Source: Paraburkholderia phenazinium
Lineage (GTDB): Bacteria; Pseudomonadota; Gammaproteobacteria; Burkholderiales; Burkholderiaceae
DNA: 64,000 nt
Direction: 5' to 3'
Assembly (NCBI RefSeq): GCF_900142845.1
Contig: NZ_FSRU01000002.1
Location: 2,046,001-2,110,000, forward strand
The stretch's first letter is position 1; each line of letters begins with the position of its first letter. The notes below the pieces were generated by a model. It searched no databases. It was not told where the DNA came from and was given only the letters and a program-made list of their open reading frames with translations. The position numbers and the translations under genes were made by a program. This document shows, piece after piece, positions 17,511 to 26,516 of this stretch.

Positions 17511-18641
17511 TCAGTGGCCCGCATCGGCGACGCGCGTTTGCACCGCGTCGGCAATGCCGGGTTCGAGTTCGGCAGGCTCCACCACGCCAGGCGCGGGTTC
17601 GCGGCTACGGGATGCGGCGGGTTTGTCGGTGCTGCGTGAATGGGCGTCGGCTTTATCGGTCTTGTCGGCTTTGTCGGTCTTATCCGACTTGTCCTTCTCC
17701 GGCCCTGCCTGGTTGCTGTATTCGACGTGGGCGGCGCGGATCACGGCGAGCGGCGCGACAACCGGCGCCGCGGTGGCCGCCGGGCGCTCGGCCAAAGCCT
17801 CGGCGACGGTGGCTTTCGGCTCGCCGCGCGCGTGGCGCTCGGTCTTGCGATCGGGCGCGCGCAGGTCGAGCGCGGTCTGCACACCGGTCACGCCGGGGAC
17901 GATCTCCGGTTCGGCATGCTTCGCCGCCCGGGCGCCCTTCGAGCGCTTCGGCTTGGCGACCACGGCGGGCGCGGCCGCCATTACCTCGTCGAGCGCCTTC
18001 TTGGCAGCCGCCTGCTCGGCCGCGCGACGACTGGCGCCGGAACCGGACACCTTTACTTCGAGCTTCGGAACAGTGCACTCGACTTCAAACTGCTGATTGT
18101 GCGCCGCACCATGCGTGGCGACGACGGTGTAGGTGGGCAAGGCGATCTTGTGGCCCTGCAGGTATTCCTGCAGCAGCGTCTTGGAGTCCTTGCCGAGCGT
18201 GCGCGGGTCGATATGGTCGAGAATCGGCACATAGAGCCGCTTGATGACCGTCTGCGCGGCGTCGAAGCCACCGTCCAGGAAGATGGCGCCCAGAATTGCT
18301 TCGAGCGTGTCAGCGAGGATGGACGGGCGGCGGAAGCCGCCGCTGCGCAGTTCGCCCTCGCCCAGCCGCAGGCCGTCCGAAATATTCAGGGCCTGAGCAA
18401 TTTCGTAAAGTGACTGCTGTTTGACCAGATTCGCGCGGACGCGCGACAGGTCGCCTTCGTCCAGTTTGCCGAAACGTTGGAACAATAGCGCAGCCACCGC
18501 GCAGTTCAGAACGGAGTCGCCGAGAAACTCGAGCCGTTCGTTATGCGTGGCGCTGTGACTGCGGTGAGTTAAAGCCTGGCGCAACAATTCCGCATTGCGA
18601 AATTCGTAGCGCAAACGGCTTTCCAACGGAGATAGGGGCAT
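17511..18641 (-). CDS. rnc: Ribonuclease III with a long C-terminal extension
   Basis: A 376-aa double-strand-specific endoribonuclease. The catalytic domain carries [10 protein letters not shown] (34-43; Glu38, Asp42) and a second acidic motif [10 protein letters not shown]. The double-stranded RNA-binding domain spans roughly residues 155-225 ([20 protein letters not shown] through [15 protein letters not shown]). Canonical RNase III stops there, but this one adds about 145 residues of low-complexity Ala/Pro/Lys/Asp sequence, including four near-repeats of KSDKTDKAD type. The tail is predicted to be disordered and may bind RNA or partner proteins. It processes rRNA precursors and mRNAs. Confidence 0.97.
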   Translation of the reverse strand: MPLSPLESRLRYEFRNAELLRQALTHRSHSATHNERLEFLGDSVLNCAVAALLFQRFGKLDEGDLSRVRANLVKQQSLYEIAQALNISDGLRLGEGELRSGGFRRPSILADTLEAILGAIFLDGGFDAAQTVIKRLYVPILDHIDPRTLGKDSKTLLQEYLQGHKIALPTYTVVATHGAAHNQQFEVECTVPKLEVKVSGSGASRRAAEQAAAKKALDEVMAAAPAVVAKPKRSKGARAAKHAEPEIVPGVTGVQTALDLRAPDRKTERHARGEPKATVAEALAERPAATAAPVVAPLAVIRAAHVEYSNQAGPEKDKSDKTDKADKTDKADAHSRSTDKPAASRSREPAPGVVEPAELEPGIADAVQTRVADAGH

Positions 18642-18744
18642 GTGCAGAGTATAACGCGGGCGCCAGCCCCGGCGAAAACGCGGGACGGCCAACGGAAAAA
18701 GCGTAGTGAAGCGACCTTACCGCACGTTCTTAAAGTAGCGTGAT

Positions 18745-18784
18745 AACACGCCGCACGCGATGAACGACATGCGCGCGGCGTGTT
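18745..18784. repeat. Inverted repeat between rnc and lepB
   Basis: Perfect 10-bp arms (AACACGCCGC / GCGGCGTGTT) with a 20-nt loop in the 176-bp gap between lepB and rnc. It could form a stable RNA hairpin or partial terminator, but no T run follows on the minus strand. Confidence 0.5.
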
Positions 18785-18817
18785 GTGCGGTCAGTGAGCG
18801 GTCAAATGCGATGACGC

Positions 18818-19711
18818 TCAGTGGAACGTCCCGATGCGTTTCAGATTGCTGAAATTCATCCAGATAAAGAACGCACGGCCGACGATATTCTTGTCCGGCG
18901 CGAAACCCCAGTAACGGCTGTCCGCACTGTTATCGCGGTTGTCGCCCATCATGAAATAGTTGCCGGGCGGCACCTTGCAGATCACGCCACGCGCGTTATA
19001 CGTGCAGTTATCGCGATACGGATAATCTTCCGCGCCGACGATGAACGGCGGCACCGCGGGATTATTCAGAATGGCGTTCTTGCGGCCGTCGATGTCCTCT
19101 TCGAACTGCTTGGCGTAACCGACACGCTCTTCGTCGAAGTAGTCAGGCAACGCCGTCTCCGGCACAGGCTTGCCGTTGATGGTCAGCTGCTTGTCCTGAT
19201 AGGCCACCACGTCGCCCGGCAGACCGATCACGCGCTTGATGTAGTCGACCGACTCGTCTTTCGGATAGCGGAACACCACCACGTCGCCGCGCTGAAGCGG
19301 GCTACCTTCGGTGATCTTCGTATTGGTGATCGGCAGACGGATGCCGTATTCGTACTTGTTGACGAGGATGAAGTCACCCACCAGCAGCGTCGGCACCATC
19401 GAACCCGAGGGGATCTTGAACGGCTCGACCACGAACGAGCGAACCACGAACACCACCAGAATCACCGGGAAAAAGCTCGCCGAGTACTCGAGCCACCACG
19501 GTTGACGCAGCTTTTCGTCACGCAGACGTGCCCGCGTTTGCGGGGCGTTTTCGTCGGCGAAGCGCTCGCCTACCCGCGCTTGCTGGCGGTCGAACTCGGC
19601 CACTGCCTCGTCCGCCGCGCGCCGCCGTTGCGGGATGAAAACCAGCTTGTCTGCGACCCATGCGATACCCGTCAGGATGACGAGCACAAAAAGAATCAGC
19701 GCAAAATTCAT
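18818..19711 (-). CDS. lepB: Signal peptidase I
   Basis: A 297-aa inner-membrane serine protease that removes signal peptides from exported proteins. N-terminal transmembrane segments (residues 2-20 and about 78-93) precede the catalytic domain with nucleophile Ser104 in PSGSMVPTL and general base Lys159 in DYIKRVIGLPGD. The C-terminal box GDNRDNSADSRYWG is intact. It lies directly after lepA, the conserved lepA-lepB pair. Confidence 0.97.
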   Translation of the reverse strand: MNFALILFVLVILTGIAWVADKLVFIPQRRRAADEAVAEFDRQQARVGERFADENAPQTRARLRDEKLRQPWWLEYSASFFPVILVVFVVRSFVVEPFKIPSGSMVPTLLVGDFILVNKYEYGIRLPITNTKITEGSPLQRGDVVVFRYPKDESVDYIKRVIGLPGDVVAYQDKQLTINGKPVPETALPDYFDEERVGYAKQFEEDIDGRKNAILNNPAVPPFIVGAEDYPYRDNCTYNARGVICKVPPGNYFMMGDNRDNSADSRYWGFAPDKNIVGRAFFIWMNFSNLKRIGTFH

Positions 19712-19729
19712 AGAGTTCCGTTCTTCGTC

Positions 19730-21523
19730 TTATTTGTCTTCGACACGCAGGATCGCGAGGAAAGCCTCTTGCGGAATCTCGACGGATCCGACCTGCTTCA
19801 TTCGCTTCTTGCCTGCCTTCTGCTTTTCCAACAGCTTCTTCTTACGCGAGATGTCGCCGCCGTAGCATTTTGCCAGCACATTCTTACGCAAAGCCTTGAT
19901 GTTTTCGCGGGCGATAATATTCGAGCCGATCGTCGCCTGAATCGCCACGTCGTACATCTGACGCGGGATCAGTTCGCGCATCTTCGCCGCCACTTCACGG
20001 CCACGGTACTGGCTCTGCGAGCGGTGCACGATCACCGACAGCGCATCGACCTTGTCGCCGTTGATCAGCATGTCGACCTTCACGACGTCCGCTGCGCGGT
20101 ATTCCTTGAACTCGTAGTCCATGGACGCATAGCCGCGCGACATAGACTTCAGGCGATCGAAGAAGTCGAGCACGACTTCACCCATGGGGATTTCATAGGT
20201 GAGCTGAACCTGGCGGCCGTGGTACTGCATGTTGATCTGGTTGCCGCGCTTTTGCGTACAGAGCGTGATCACTGCACCCACATAGTCTTGCGGCATGTAC
20301 AGGTTCACGGTGACGATCGGCTCGCGCACTTCCTCGATCTTCGACGGATCCGGCATCTTGGCCGGATTTTCGACCATGATGGTCGTGCCGTCGCGTTGCA
20401 GGACTTCATACACCACGGTCGGCGCCGTGGTGATCAGGTCCATGTCGAACTCGCGCTCCAGACGCTCCTGCACGATCTCCATGTGCAGGAGACCGAGGAA
20501 GCCGCAACGGAAGCCGAAGCCGAGCGCCTGTGAGACTTCCGGCTCGTACTGCAACGAAGCGTCGTTGAGCTTGAGCTTTTCCAGCGAGTCGCGCAGTGCG
20601 TCGTACTGGTTCGCTTCGACCGGATAGAGACCGGCGAACACCTGCGGCTTCACTTCCTTGAAACCCGGCAGCGGCGCGGCGGCCGGACGGTTCACCAGCG
20701 TGACGGTGTCGCCCACCTTCGCCGCGGCCAGTTCCTTGATGCCGGCGATGATAAAGCCCACCTGCCCCGCGGACAGCGACTCGAGGTTCTTCGACTTCGG
20801 CGTGAACACGCCGATGTGCTCGACCGGATACTGGGCCTCGGTCGCCATCATGCGGATCTTGTCTTTCGGACGCAGCGTGCCGTTGACGATACGCACCAGC
20901 ATCACGACGCCGACGTAGTTGTCGAACCACGAATCGATGATCAGCGCCTGCAGCGGCGCTTCCGGATCGCCCTTGGGCGCCGGCACTTTCGCGACCAGCG
21001 CTTCCAGCACGTCCTCGACACCGAGGCCGGTTTTCGCGCTGCAACGCGTTGCGTCGGTTGCGTCGATGCCGATCACGTCTTCGATTTCGGTGATCGCGTT
21101 TTCCGGGTTGGCGGCCGGCAGGTCGATCTTGTTGAGCACCGGAATCACGTCGACGCCGAGTTCGATAGCCGTATAGCAGTTCGCCACCGTCTGGGCTTCG
21201 ACGCCCTGACTCGCGTCGACGACCAGCAGCGCGCCTTCGCACGCCGACAGCGAGCGGCTGACTTCGTACGAGAAGTCGACGTGCCCCGGCGTGTCGATCA
21301 TGTTGAGGTTGTAGATCTGCCCGTCGCGGGCCTTGTACGTCAGTGCGGCCGTCTGTGCCTTGATGGTGATGCCGCGCTCGCGCTCGAGATCCATCGAGTC
21401 GAGCACTTGCGATTCCATTTCGCGGTCGGACAGGCCGCCGCAAATCTGGATGATGCGATCGGCGAGCGTCGACTTGCCATGGTCGATGTGCGCAATGATC
21501 GAGAAATTACGAATATGATCCAT
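19730..21523 (-). CDS. lepA: Elongation factor 4 (back-translocase)
   Basis: A 597-aa translational GTPase. G motifs [18 protein letters not shown] and NKIDLP are present, followed by EF-G-like domains and the LepA-specific C-terminal domain ([40 protein letters not shown]). It acts on ribosomes in translation and 30S biogenesis. A TAAAAT-type -10 sequence lies in the 171-bp leader, so lepA-lepB may have its own promoter besides read-through from the sigma-E operon. Confidence 0.98.
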   Translation of the reverse strand: MDHIRNFSIIAHIDHGKSTLADRIIQICGGLSDREMESQVLDSMDLERERGITIKAQTAALTYKARDGQIYNLNMIDTPGHVDFSYEVSRSLSACEGALLVVDASQGVEAQTVANCYTAIELGVDVIPVLNKIDLPAANPENAITEIEDVIGIDATDATRCSAKTGLGVEDVLEALVAKVPAPKGDPEAPLQALIIDSWFDNYVGVVMLVRIVNGTLRPKDKIRMMATEAQYPVEHIGVFTPKSKNLESLSAGQVGFIIAGIKELAAAKVGDTVTLVNRPAAAPLPGFKEVKPQVFAGLYPVEANQYDALRDSLEKLKLNDASLQYEPEVSQALGFGFRCGFLGLLHMEIVQERLEREFDMDLITTAPTVVYEVLQRDGTTIMVENPAKMPDPSKIEEVREPIVTVNLYMPQDYVGAVITLCTQKRGNQINMQYHGRQVQLTYEIPMGEVVLDFFDRLKSMSRGYASMDYEFKEYRAADVVKVDMLINGDKVDALSVIVHRSQSQYRGREVAAKMRELIPRQMYDVAIQATIGSNIIARENIKALRKNVLAKCYGGDISRKKKLLEKQKAGKKRMKQVGSVEIPQEAFLAILRVEDK

Positions 21524-21648
21524 TCAGTACCGATCAAGCGAAAAAGGCGCGCCCGGACGATTGCGGAGCACGCCTTGGAAGTAGGTGAAAAACCTGTCTA
21601 TTTTAGCCGAAAAAGGCTTCCGCCCGGCATATCTTGCAGGAGAGCACG

Positions 21649-21688
21649 GAAAGTGGGCCCAGACATGGTGTCGGGCCCGGCGACTTTC
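21649..21688. repeat. Inverted repeat between the glutaredoxin-like gene and lepA
   Basis: Arms GAAAGT-GGGCCC and GGGCCC-N4-ACTTTC enclose a 12-nt loop, just after the stop codon of the glutaredoxin-like gene on the minus strand. It is a hairpin with a G+C core and no T tail, perhaps a partial terminator separating mucD-grx from lepA-lepB. Confidence 0.5.
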
Positions 21689-21694
21689 GATGCG

Positions 21695-21958
21695 CTAGCG
21701 GGTCTGTTCGGCACGTGCGCTCAGCGCTGCGCGGACCCGCCCTTCGTCGAGATGATAGTGGCACAACTCGACACCATCGCACACCAAAACCGGCACTAAC
21801 TCGTTGTAACGTGCTTCGAGTGCAGGATCGGCGTCAATGTCGACGACTTCGACTTGCGCGCCGAACTCAGCCAGTAACGGCTCGAGTCCGGCCCGCATGT
21901 CGTCGCACAGATGGCACCACGCGCGCCCAAAGAGCGTGAGCGGTGCCGCCGGCGTCAT
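21695..21958 (-). CDS. Glutaredoxin-like protein
   Basis: An 87-aa thioredoxin-fold protein with a CHLC (CxxC) redox motif at residues 15-18 in LTLFGRAWCHLCDDM, and a cis-Pro segment NELVPVLVCDG. It matches small glutaredoxin-like proteins (DUF836 type). There is no signal peptide, so it should be cytoplasmic. The start overlaps the mucD stop as ATGA, so it is translationally coupled to the envelope-stress protease. Confidence 0.88.
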   Translation of the reverse strand: MTPAAPLTLFGRAWCHLCDDMRAGLEPLLAEFGAQVEVVDIDADPALEARYNELVPVLVCDGVELCHYHLDEGRVRAALSARAEQTR

Positions 21959-23511
21959 TTCTGCGCGGAACCGCTACGCGGGCGCAGCGGCACAAACTGC
22001 GTGTTGTCGCCACGACGCACGAGCAGCGCAACCATCTTCTGCGGGTCGAGATGCGCGGTGACATCGTCGAACTGCTTGGCGTTCGCGATATCCGTGTCGC
22101 CGACGCGCAGGATCAGATCGCCCTTCTGCAAGCCGACACGCGCAGCCGGTCCGTCCACCTGGTCGACCTGCACGCCGCCATGCACCTTCAGCGTCTTTTG
22201 CTGGTCGGCCGGGATGTCGCTCACCGCAATGCCGAGCGCGTTGGTGGCGCGCTGCTTCGGCGGCGGCGCCTGCTTCTCGTCGAGCTTCGCCGTCTTGTCC
22301 GGCTGCATCTCGGCAATCGTCACCGGCAAGTCGCGCGTTTGACCCTTGCGCCATACGGTGATGGTGGACTTGGTGCCCGGCTTCGTATCGCCGACCATGC
22401 GCGGCAGATCGGTGGCCGTGTCGACAGAATGGCCGTTGAACTTCAGGATGATGTCGCCCGGCTGCACGCCGGCCTTGTCGGCCGGACCGCCCGGTTCGAC
22501 GCTGCTGACGAGCGCGCCTTGCGCCGTCGGCAGGCCCAGCGAATCGGCCACGTCCTTGGTCACTTCGCCGATCGCCACCGCGATGCGGCCGCGCGTGACC
22601 TTGCCCGTGGTCTTGAGCTGGTCGGCTACGCGCATCGCTTCGTCGATCGGGATCGCGAACGAAATGCCCATGAACCCGCCCGTACGGCTATAGATCTGCG
22701 AGTTGATGCCGATCACCTCGCCCTGCATGTTGATCAGCGGACCGCCGGAGTTGCCCGGATTGACCGGCACATCGGTCTGGATGAACGGCAGGTAGTCGCC
22801 CGTGTCGCGGCCCTTGGCGCTGACGATACCGGCGGTCACCGTGTTCTCCAACCCGAACGGCGAGCCGATGGCCACAACCCATTCGCCCACGCGCACCTTG
22901 GTCGAATCGCCAATGGTGACGGCCGGCAGATTCGATGCGTTGATCTTCACGACCGCGACGTCGGTACGATCGTCGACGCCGATCAGCTTGGCCTTGAATT
23001 CGCGCTTGTCGGTGAGCGTGACGTAGATGTTGTCGGCGTCGTCCACCACGTGGGCGTTGGTCATGACATAGCCATCCTGCGACAGGATGAAACCGGACCC
23101 TACACCGCTGCTTTGCTCGGAATCGGAATTGTCGGGCGCATCCTGACTGCCGCCGTTGCCGCCACTCCCGCCGCTACCCCCGTTGCTGCTGCCGTTATCG
23201 CCGTTGTCGCCGCCACCGCCGCCATGCGGCGAGCCGCCCGGTTGCTGCGGCATCGGAATGCCGAAGAAGCGCCGGAAGAACTCCGACATGTCGCCATCGT
23301 CAAGCCCCGGTGCCGAGCCATGGGCACTTCCGCCGCTCGACACACGGGTGGTGGTGCGGATGTTGACGACCGCCGGGCCGACTTTGTCGACGAGATCGGT
23401 GAAGTCGGGAAGATTGGCTGCGGGGGCCGCCGACGCCGCATGCGGCACCAGCGGCAGACAAACTGCCACCACCGCGGCTGCGAGAAATTTGCGCACCGTG
23501 AAAATCGTCAT
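21955..23511 (-). CDS. mucD: Periplasmic Do-family serine endoprotease MucD/DegP-like
   Basis: A 518-aa periplasmic protease-chaperone. Signal peptide (about 1-29, ending ASA), then a trypsin-like domain with triad His154 (TNAHVV), Asp184 (RTDVAVVKI) and Ser255 (GNSGGPL), then two PDZ domains (about 300-395 and 405-505). A Gly/Asn/Ser-rich insertion at 92-130 lies in the N-terminal LA-loop region that shapes the protease cage. It is the fourth gene of the sigma-E locus, where family members degrade misfolded envelope proteins and modulate the stress signal. Confidence 0.95.
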   Translation of the reverse strand: MTIFTVRKFLAAAVVAVCLPLVPHAASAAPAANLPDFTDLVDKVGPAVVNIRTTTRVSSGGSAHGSAPGLDDGDMSEFFRRFFGIPMPQQPGGSPHGGGGGDNGDNGSSNGGSGGSGGNGGSQDAPDNSDSEQSSGVGSGFILSQDGYVMTNAHVVDDADNIYVTLTDKREFKAKLIGVDDRTDVAVVKINASNLPAVTIGDSTKVRVGEWVVAIGSPFGLENTVTAGIVSAKGRDTGDYLPFIQTDVPVNPGNSGGPLINMQGEVIGINSQIYSRTGGFMGISFAIPIDEAMRVADQLKTTGKVTRGRIAVAIGEVTKDVADSLGLPTAQGALVSSVEPGGPADKAGVQPGDIILKFNGHSVDTATDLPRMVGDTKPGTKSTITVWRKGQTRDLPVTIAEMQPDKTAKLDEKQAPPPKQRATNALGIAVSDIPADQQKTLKVHGGVQVDQVDGPAARVGLQKGDLILRVGDTDIANAKQFDDVTAHLDPQKMVALLVRRGDNTQFVPLRPRSGSAQK

Positions 23512-23539
23512 ATCTTAGCCAGCCGAGGGATTCGAGGGA

Positions 23540-24583
23540 TTACTTGGGAGCCTTATATTCTATGGCAGACGCAAATTGCTGCAATGTGGCCTGGGGCACT
23601 TCCCCTAGCAGAGTAATCCAGAAGTCACCGCGACGCTTCACCAGGACGTGCGTCGCCCCGCTACTGCCCGCGCCTTCCTTGCGCGTGTTGTTTTCAACCG
23701 GTTCGACAAACACCGAAATCGCCGCGAGACCGTCCGAGAACACGGCCTGATCGACCGGGATGGCCGGCTCGCCCGGGTCGCGCGCCGCCATTGGGCGGCG
23801 CAACTCGCGAATCTTGTGGAAACCGGGCACGGTGGGCTCGATGTCCCAGCCTTGCGCCTCCATGTCCACCGGCTCGACCGGCGGACGCACCACCGTCCAG
23901 CCTGCGGTGTTATGAATGCCGTTGACGATCGCGGTCTTGTCGACCGGGACGCCAATGCTGATCTGCGAGAACGACAACTGCTCGAGTACCTGGCCGCTCG
24001 GGTCGAGCGTTTGCGCGCGCAGCAGCAGGCCGGTCTTCTTGTCGGCCCACAGCTTGTACGCGAACCGGTAGGCGTCTTTCGGATCGAGTTCGACGACGTC
24101 GCTGTCGATTCCCGCCACACGGTCGTCGCCAAGCAGCTTGGGCTCGTAGACCGCCAGCACCTGGTCGCTGCTGGCGGCTAGCAGTGCGGGGAACGAATCC
24201 TTGTTTTGGCGCTTTTCGACGACACACAGATGCCGTTCGGGGATGAACGTGTACATGTCGTCGTTATGGCGCAACATCTTGCGCGGCTTGCCGTCGAGGC
24301 TTTCGAGCTGCTCGAACTCGCCGTCGTTGCGGGTGGCGTAATGGGCGATCCGCGAGGTCTGGACGAAATTGCCCCGCTGATAGACGAACGCACCCTCGTA
24401 ATTCTGCTGCTGGGCAGCCTGGTGGATCCGGTTGAGCAAGTCCGCCGCAGTGCGGCGGACGACGAGCGGATCGTCTGATTGCGCAAAGACACGCGGCGTG
24501 GCGGACAACAATACGGCTGCGCAGAACAGAAATGCTGGCAGCCGCCCCCAGATAGTCGTTTTATTCAACCGCAGTGTCTGCAT
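23540..24583 (-). CDS. rseB: Sigma-E regulatory protein RseB/MucB
   Basis: A 347-aa periplasmic protein with a signal peptide ending around VFAQ (residue 35). RseB/MucB binds the periplasmic part of the anti-sigma factor RseA and shields it from the site-1 protease until mislocalised lipoproteins or LPS appear. Typical stretches are YEGAFVYQRGNFVQTSRI, HNDDMYTFIPERHLCVVEK and the C-terminal DGLAAISVFVEP. It starts 4 nt after rseA ends. Confidence 0.93.
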   Translation of the reverse strand: MQTLRLNKTTIWGRLPAFLFCAAVLLSATPRVFAQSDDPLVVRRTAADLLNRIHQAAQQQNYEGAFVYQRGNFVQTSRIAHYATRNDGEFEQLESLDGKPRKMLRHNDDMYTFIPERHLCVVEKRQNKDSFPALLAASSDQVLAVYEPKLLGDDRVAGIDSDVVELDPKDAYRFAYKLWADKKTGLLLRAQTLDPSGQVLEQLSFSQISIGVPVDKTAIVNGIHNTAGWTVVRPPVEPVDMEAQGWDIEPTVPGFHKIRELRRPMAARDPGEPAIPVDQAVFSDGLAAISVFVEPVENNTRKEGAGSSGATHVLVKRRGDFWITLLGEVPQATLQQFASAIEYKAPK

Positions 24584-24587
24584 CAGA

Positions 24588-25214
24588 CTATTGGCCTTGC
24601 GTGGTCATGGCGGAGGTACGAATCAGCGGCATCGAACCGGGCATGACCGGCTGCTGCGCAAACTGCTGATGGGCTTCCAGATACTGGTCGAGACTGGCGT
24701 CGCGGATGATATTGCCGTCCTGGACCGGCTGCGCGGCGGTTACAGCCGGCACGGAGGCCATCGCCACACGCTGCATCGCATCCCCATGGGACTGGATCGA
24801 CGCGACCTGGCTCACGCCGGCGCCGCCCGGCACACCCTGCAGTTGCGGCACGACAATCCACGTCAGCGTGGCGGCGGCCGCGGCGACCGCAAAGGCCGGC
24901 ACGACACGGCGGCGCAGCGCCAGCAGACGGCGTGCAACCGGCAGCGCGGCAGGCGCGAACACGTGCGGCTCCTGCTCGAGGCGCGCCGCAAAGCCGGCGA
25001 GGAACGCACTGCTGGCCGCGGGACTCACCGCCAGATCGTCGGAGCGCATGGCGTCGCCGATCAGGTGGTATTGCGACCAGGATGCACGATCTTCGTGATC
25101 CAGCTCCGAAATAAACTTGTTCAGATGCTCTTCGCCGAACAGCTCACCGTCGACAAAAGCGGACAGACGCTCGCCTCGCGAGCTTGCTTGCGATTGCATC
25201 GAGACCGACCCCAT
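24588..25214 (-). CDS. rseA: Anti-sigma-E factor RseA/MucA
   Basis: A 208-aa membrane anti-sigma factor. The N-terminal cytoplasmic domain (ERLSAFVDGELFGEEHLNKF) is the sigma-binding MucA/RseA fold, and a single transmembrane segment lies around VPAFAVAAAAATLTWIVVPQ, followed by a periplasmic tail. Regulated proteolysis releases the sigma factor. Several in-frame ATGs exist; that at 25214 is preferred because GGGGAG lies 4 nt upstream, with alternatives at 25226 and 25199. Confidence 0.9.
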   Translation of the reverse strand: MGSVSMQSQASSRGERLSAFVDGELFGEEHLNKFISELDHEDRASWSQYHLIGDAMRSDDLAVSPAASSAFLAGFAARLEQEPHVFAPAALPVARRLLALRRRVVPAFAVAAAAATLTWIVVPQLQGVPGGAGVSQVASIQSHGDAMQRVAMASVPAVTAAQPVQDGNIIRDASLDQYLEAHQQFAQQPVMPGSMPLIRTSAMTTQGQ

Positions 25215-25297
25215 GATGCTCCCCATCTTACAGACACCCCTAGTGACACCACCTAACCCAGATATTGCCCCATTGCCCCGCAGGGCGAGCTGGCCGA

Positions 25298-25897
25298 CTA
25301 CCAGCGTTTGCCTTCGGGTGTGTCAAGCAATGGACGCAATTTTGCCGCAATGGCTTCGCGAGCGCGAAAAATTCGTGATCTGACCGTGCCGATTGGGCAC
25401 CCCATCATCTCAGCGATTTCCTCATAGCTCAAACCTTCAATTTCACGAAGAGTAATGGCGGTACGCAACTCTTCCGGTAAAACCGCCATCGCAGCATTGA
25501 CCGTCTCAGCGATCTGCTTGCTCATCAACATCGACTCAGGCGTGTTGATATCCCTTAGTTGGTCGGCGTCCGAGAAAGTTTCAGCTTCTTCAGCATCCGC
25601 TTCGGTCGAGGTAGGTGCGCGCCGCCCCTGGGTCGCAAGGTAGTTCTTTGCCGTATTGACCGCAATCCGGTACAACCACGTGTAAAAGGCCGATTCGCCG
25701 CGAAATTGGGGCAACGCCCGGTATGCCTTGATGAAGGCATCCTGAGCCACGTCCTCAACTTCAGCGGGGTCGCGCACGAGGCGCGAGATCAGCCGGAGGA
25801 TCTTACGGTGGTATTTGGAGACCAGAAGCTCGAACGCGGCCTTGTCGCCCTTCTGGACGCGTTCGACCAGCACCTGATCAATTTCTTTTTCGCTCAC
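25298..25897 (-). CDS. rpoE: Extracytoplasmic-stress sigma factor RpoE/AlgU
   Basis: A 199-aa ECF sigma factor with region 2 (DVAQDAFIKAYRALPQFRGE, then SAFYTWLYRIAVNTAKNYL) and region 4 (LREIEGLSYEEIAEMMGCPI, then GTVRSRIFRAREAI). It is the first gene of the locus with its anti-sigma factor and RseB downstream. A TACAAT hexamer (25938-25943, minus strand) is a candidate -10 about 40 bp upstream, and 9-bp direct repeats lie further up at 25974-26000. Confidence 0.97.
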   Translation of the reverse strand: MSEKEIDQVLVERVQKGDKAAFELLVSKYHRKILRLISRLVRDPAEVEDVAQDAFIKAYRALPQFRGESAFYTWLYRIAVNTAKNYLATQGRRAPTSTEADAEEAETFSDADQLRDINTPESMLMSKQIAETVNAAMAVLPEELRTAITLREIEGLSYEEIAEMMGCPIGTVRSRIFRAREAIAAKLRPLLDTPEGKRW

Positions 25898-25973
25898 CTG
25901 ATAAATCCGTTAACTATAGGGCGCATCGCGGGGCACCATTGTAGCGTCCCCATCATCGCGTCACGATACTAAG

Positions 25974-26000
25974 GTAACAGCGGTTACAGTCGTTACAGTC
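25974..26000. repeat. Three 9-bp tandem units upstream of rpoE
   Basis: GTAACAGCG, GTTACAGTC and GTTACAGTC follow each other without spacing. The last two are identical. They lie about 80 bp upstream of the rpoE start codon (minus strand) and touch the stop codon of the gene at 25999. They may be a binding site, but no known protein is assigned. Confidence 0.6.
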
Positions 26001-26502
26001 AAACGTGCGCGGCGCGCCGGCCCAGCACGGCCAGCTCGCGAAAAGCGTCGGCGCAAAGCGCGTCCGCCGCGATCAGTAGTGTCCGGGAACGGCCGCCCGC
26101 GTCCGCGAGCGCCAGAATGAGAAGCCGGCCGCTCCACTGCGAACAGCCGGCAATGCGGCCCTGCACAAGCATCTGCCCCGCGTGGTTCCAGACGGCTAGG
26201 CCATCCGGCCCGATTTTGATGGCGCCGGGCTCGGCGCGTTCATGCCGCCACGCGCCTAGCATCAGCGAGGCTAGCACAGCCAGCGTGGCGGGTGCGGCCG
26301 GCAAGACACCGAGACGCGCTGCCAGACACATTTGCACCGCCGCGACGGCGATCAGGATAAACGCTGCCGTTGCGCAGCGCATCGTGGCGGAGCGCCGCAG
26401 CGTGATCAACGACGCCCCATGGGACGAGGCCGGTCCGGGCATCAGCACCGGACCGGCCTGCGTGGGGTGTTGCGTGAGCGCGGGTGTCGACGTTGGGGTC
26501 AA
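25999..26502 (-). CDS. YgfX-like membrane protein
   Basis: A 167-aa protein with a non-conserved N terminus, two closely spaced hydrophobic segments (about 43-63 and 66-84) and a cytoplasmic C-terminal domain. The pattern IKIGPDGLAVW...GCSQWSGRLLILALAD...RTLLIAADALCADAFRELAVL resembles the YgfX/CptA family, whose E. coli member pairs with SdhE. No sdhE gene lies beside it here. It sits between fabF and rpoE on the same strand. Family assignment is inferred from the conserved pattern only. Confidence 0.6.
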   Translation of the reverse strand: MTPTSTPALTQHPTQAGPVLMPGPASSHGASLITLRRSATMRCATAAFILIAVAAVQMCLAARLGVLPAAPATLAVLASLMLGAWRHERAEPGAIKIGPDGLAVWNHAGQMLVQGRIAGCSQWSGRLLILALADAGGRSRTLLIAADALCADAFRELAVLGRRAAHV

Positions 26503-26516
26503 GCGGCCAAGCCTGC

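Noticed and set aside
18821..20533. A long plus-strand frame opposite lepB and lepA
   Set aside because: It spans two conserved minus-strand genes and their junction, which a real gene would not do; composition is antisense-like.
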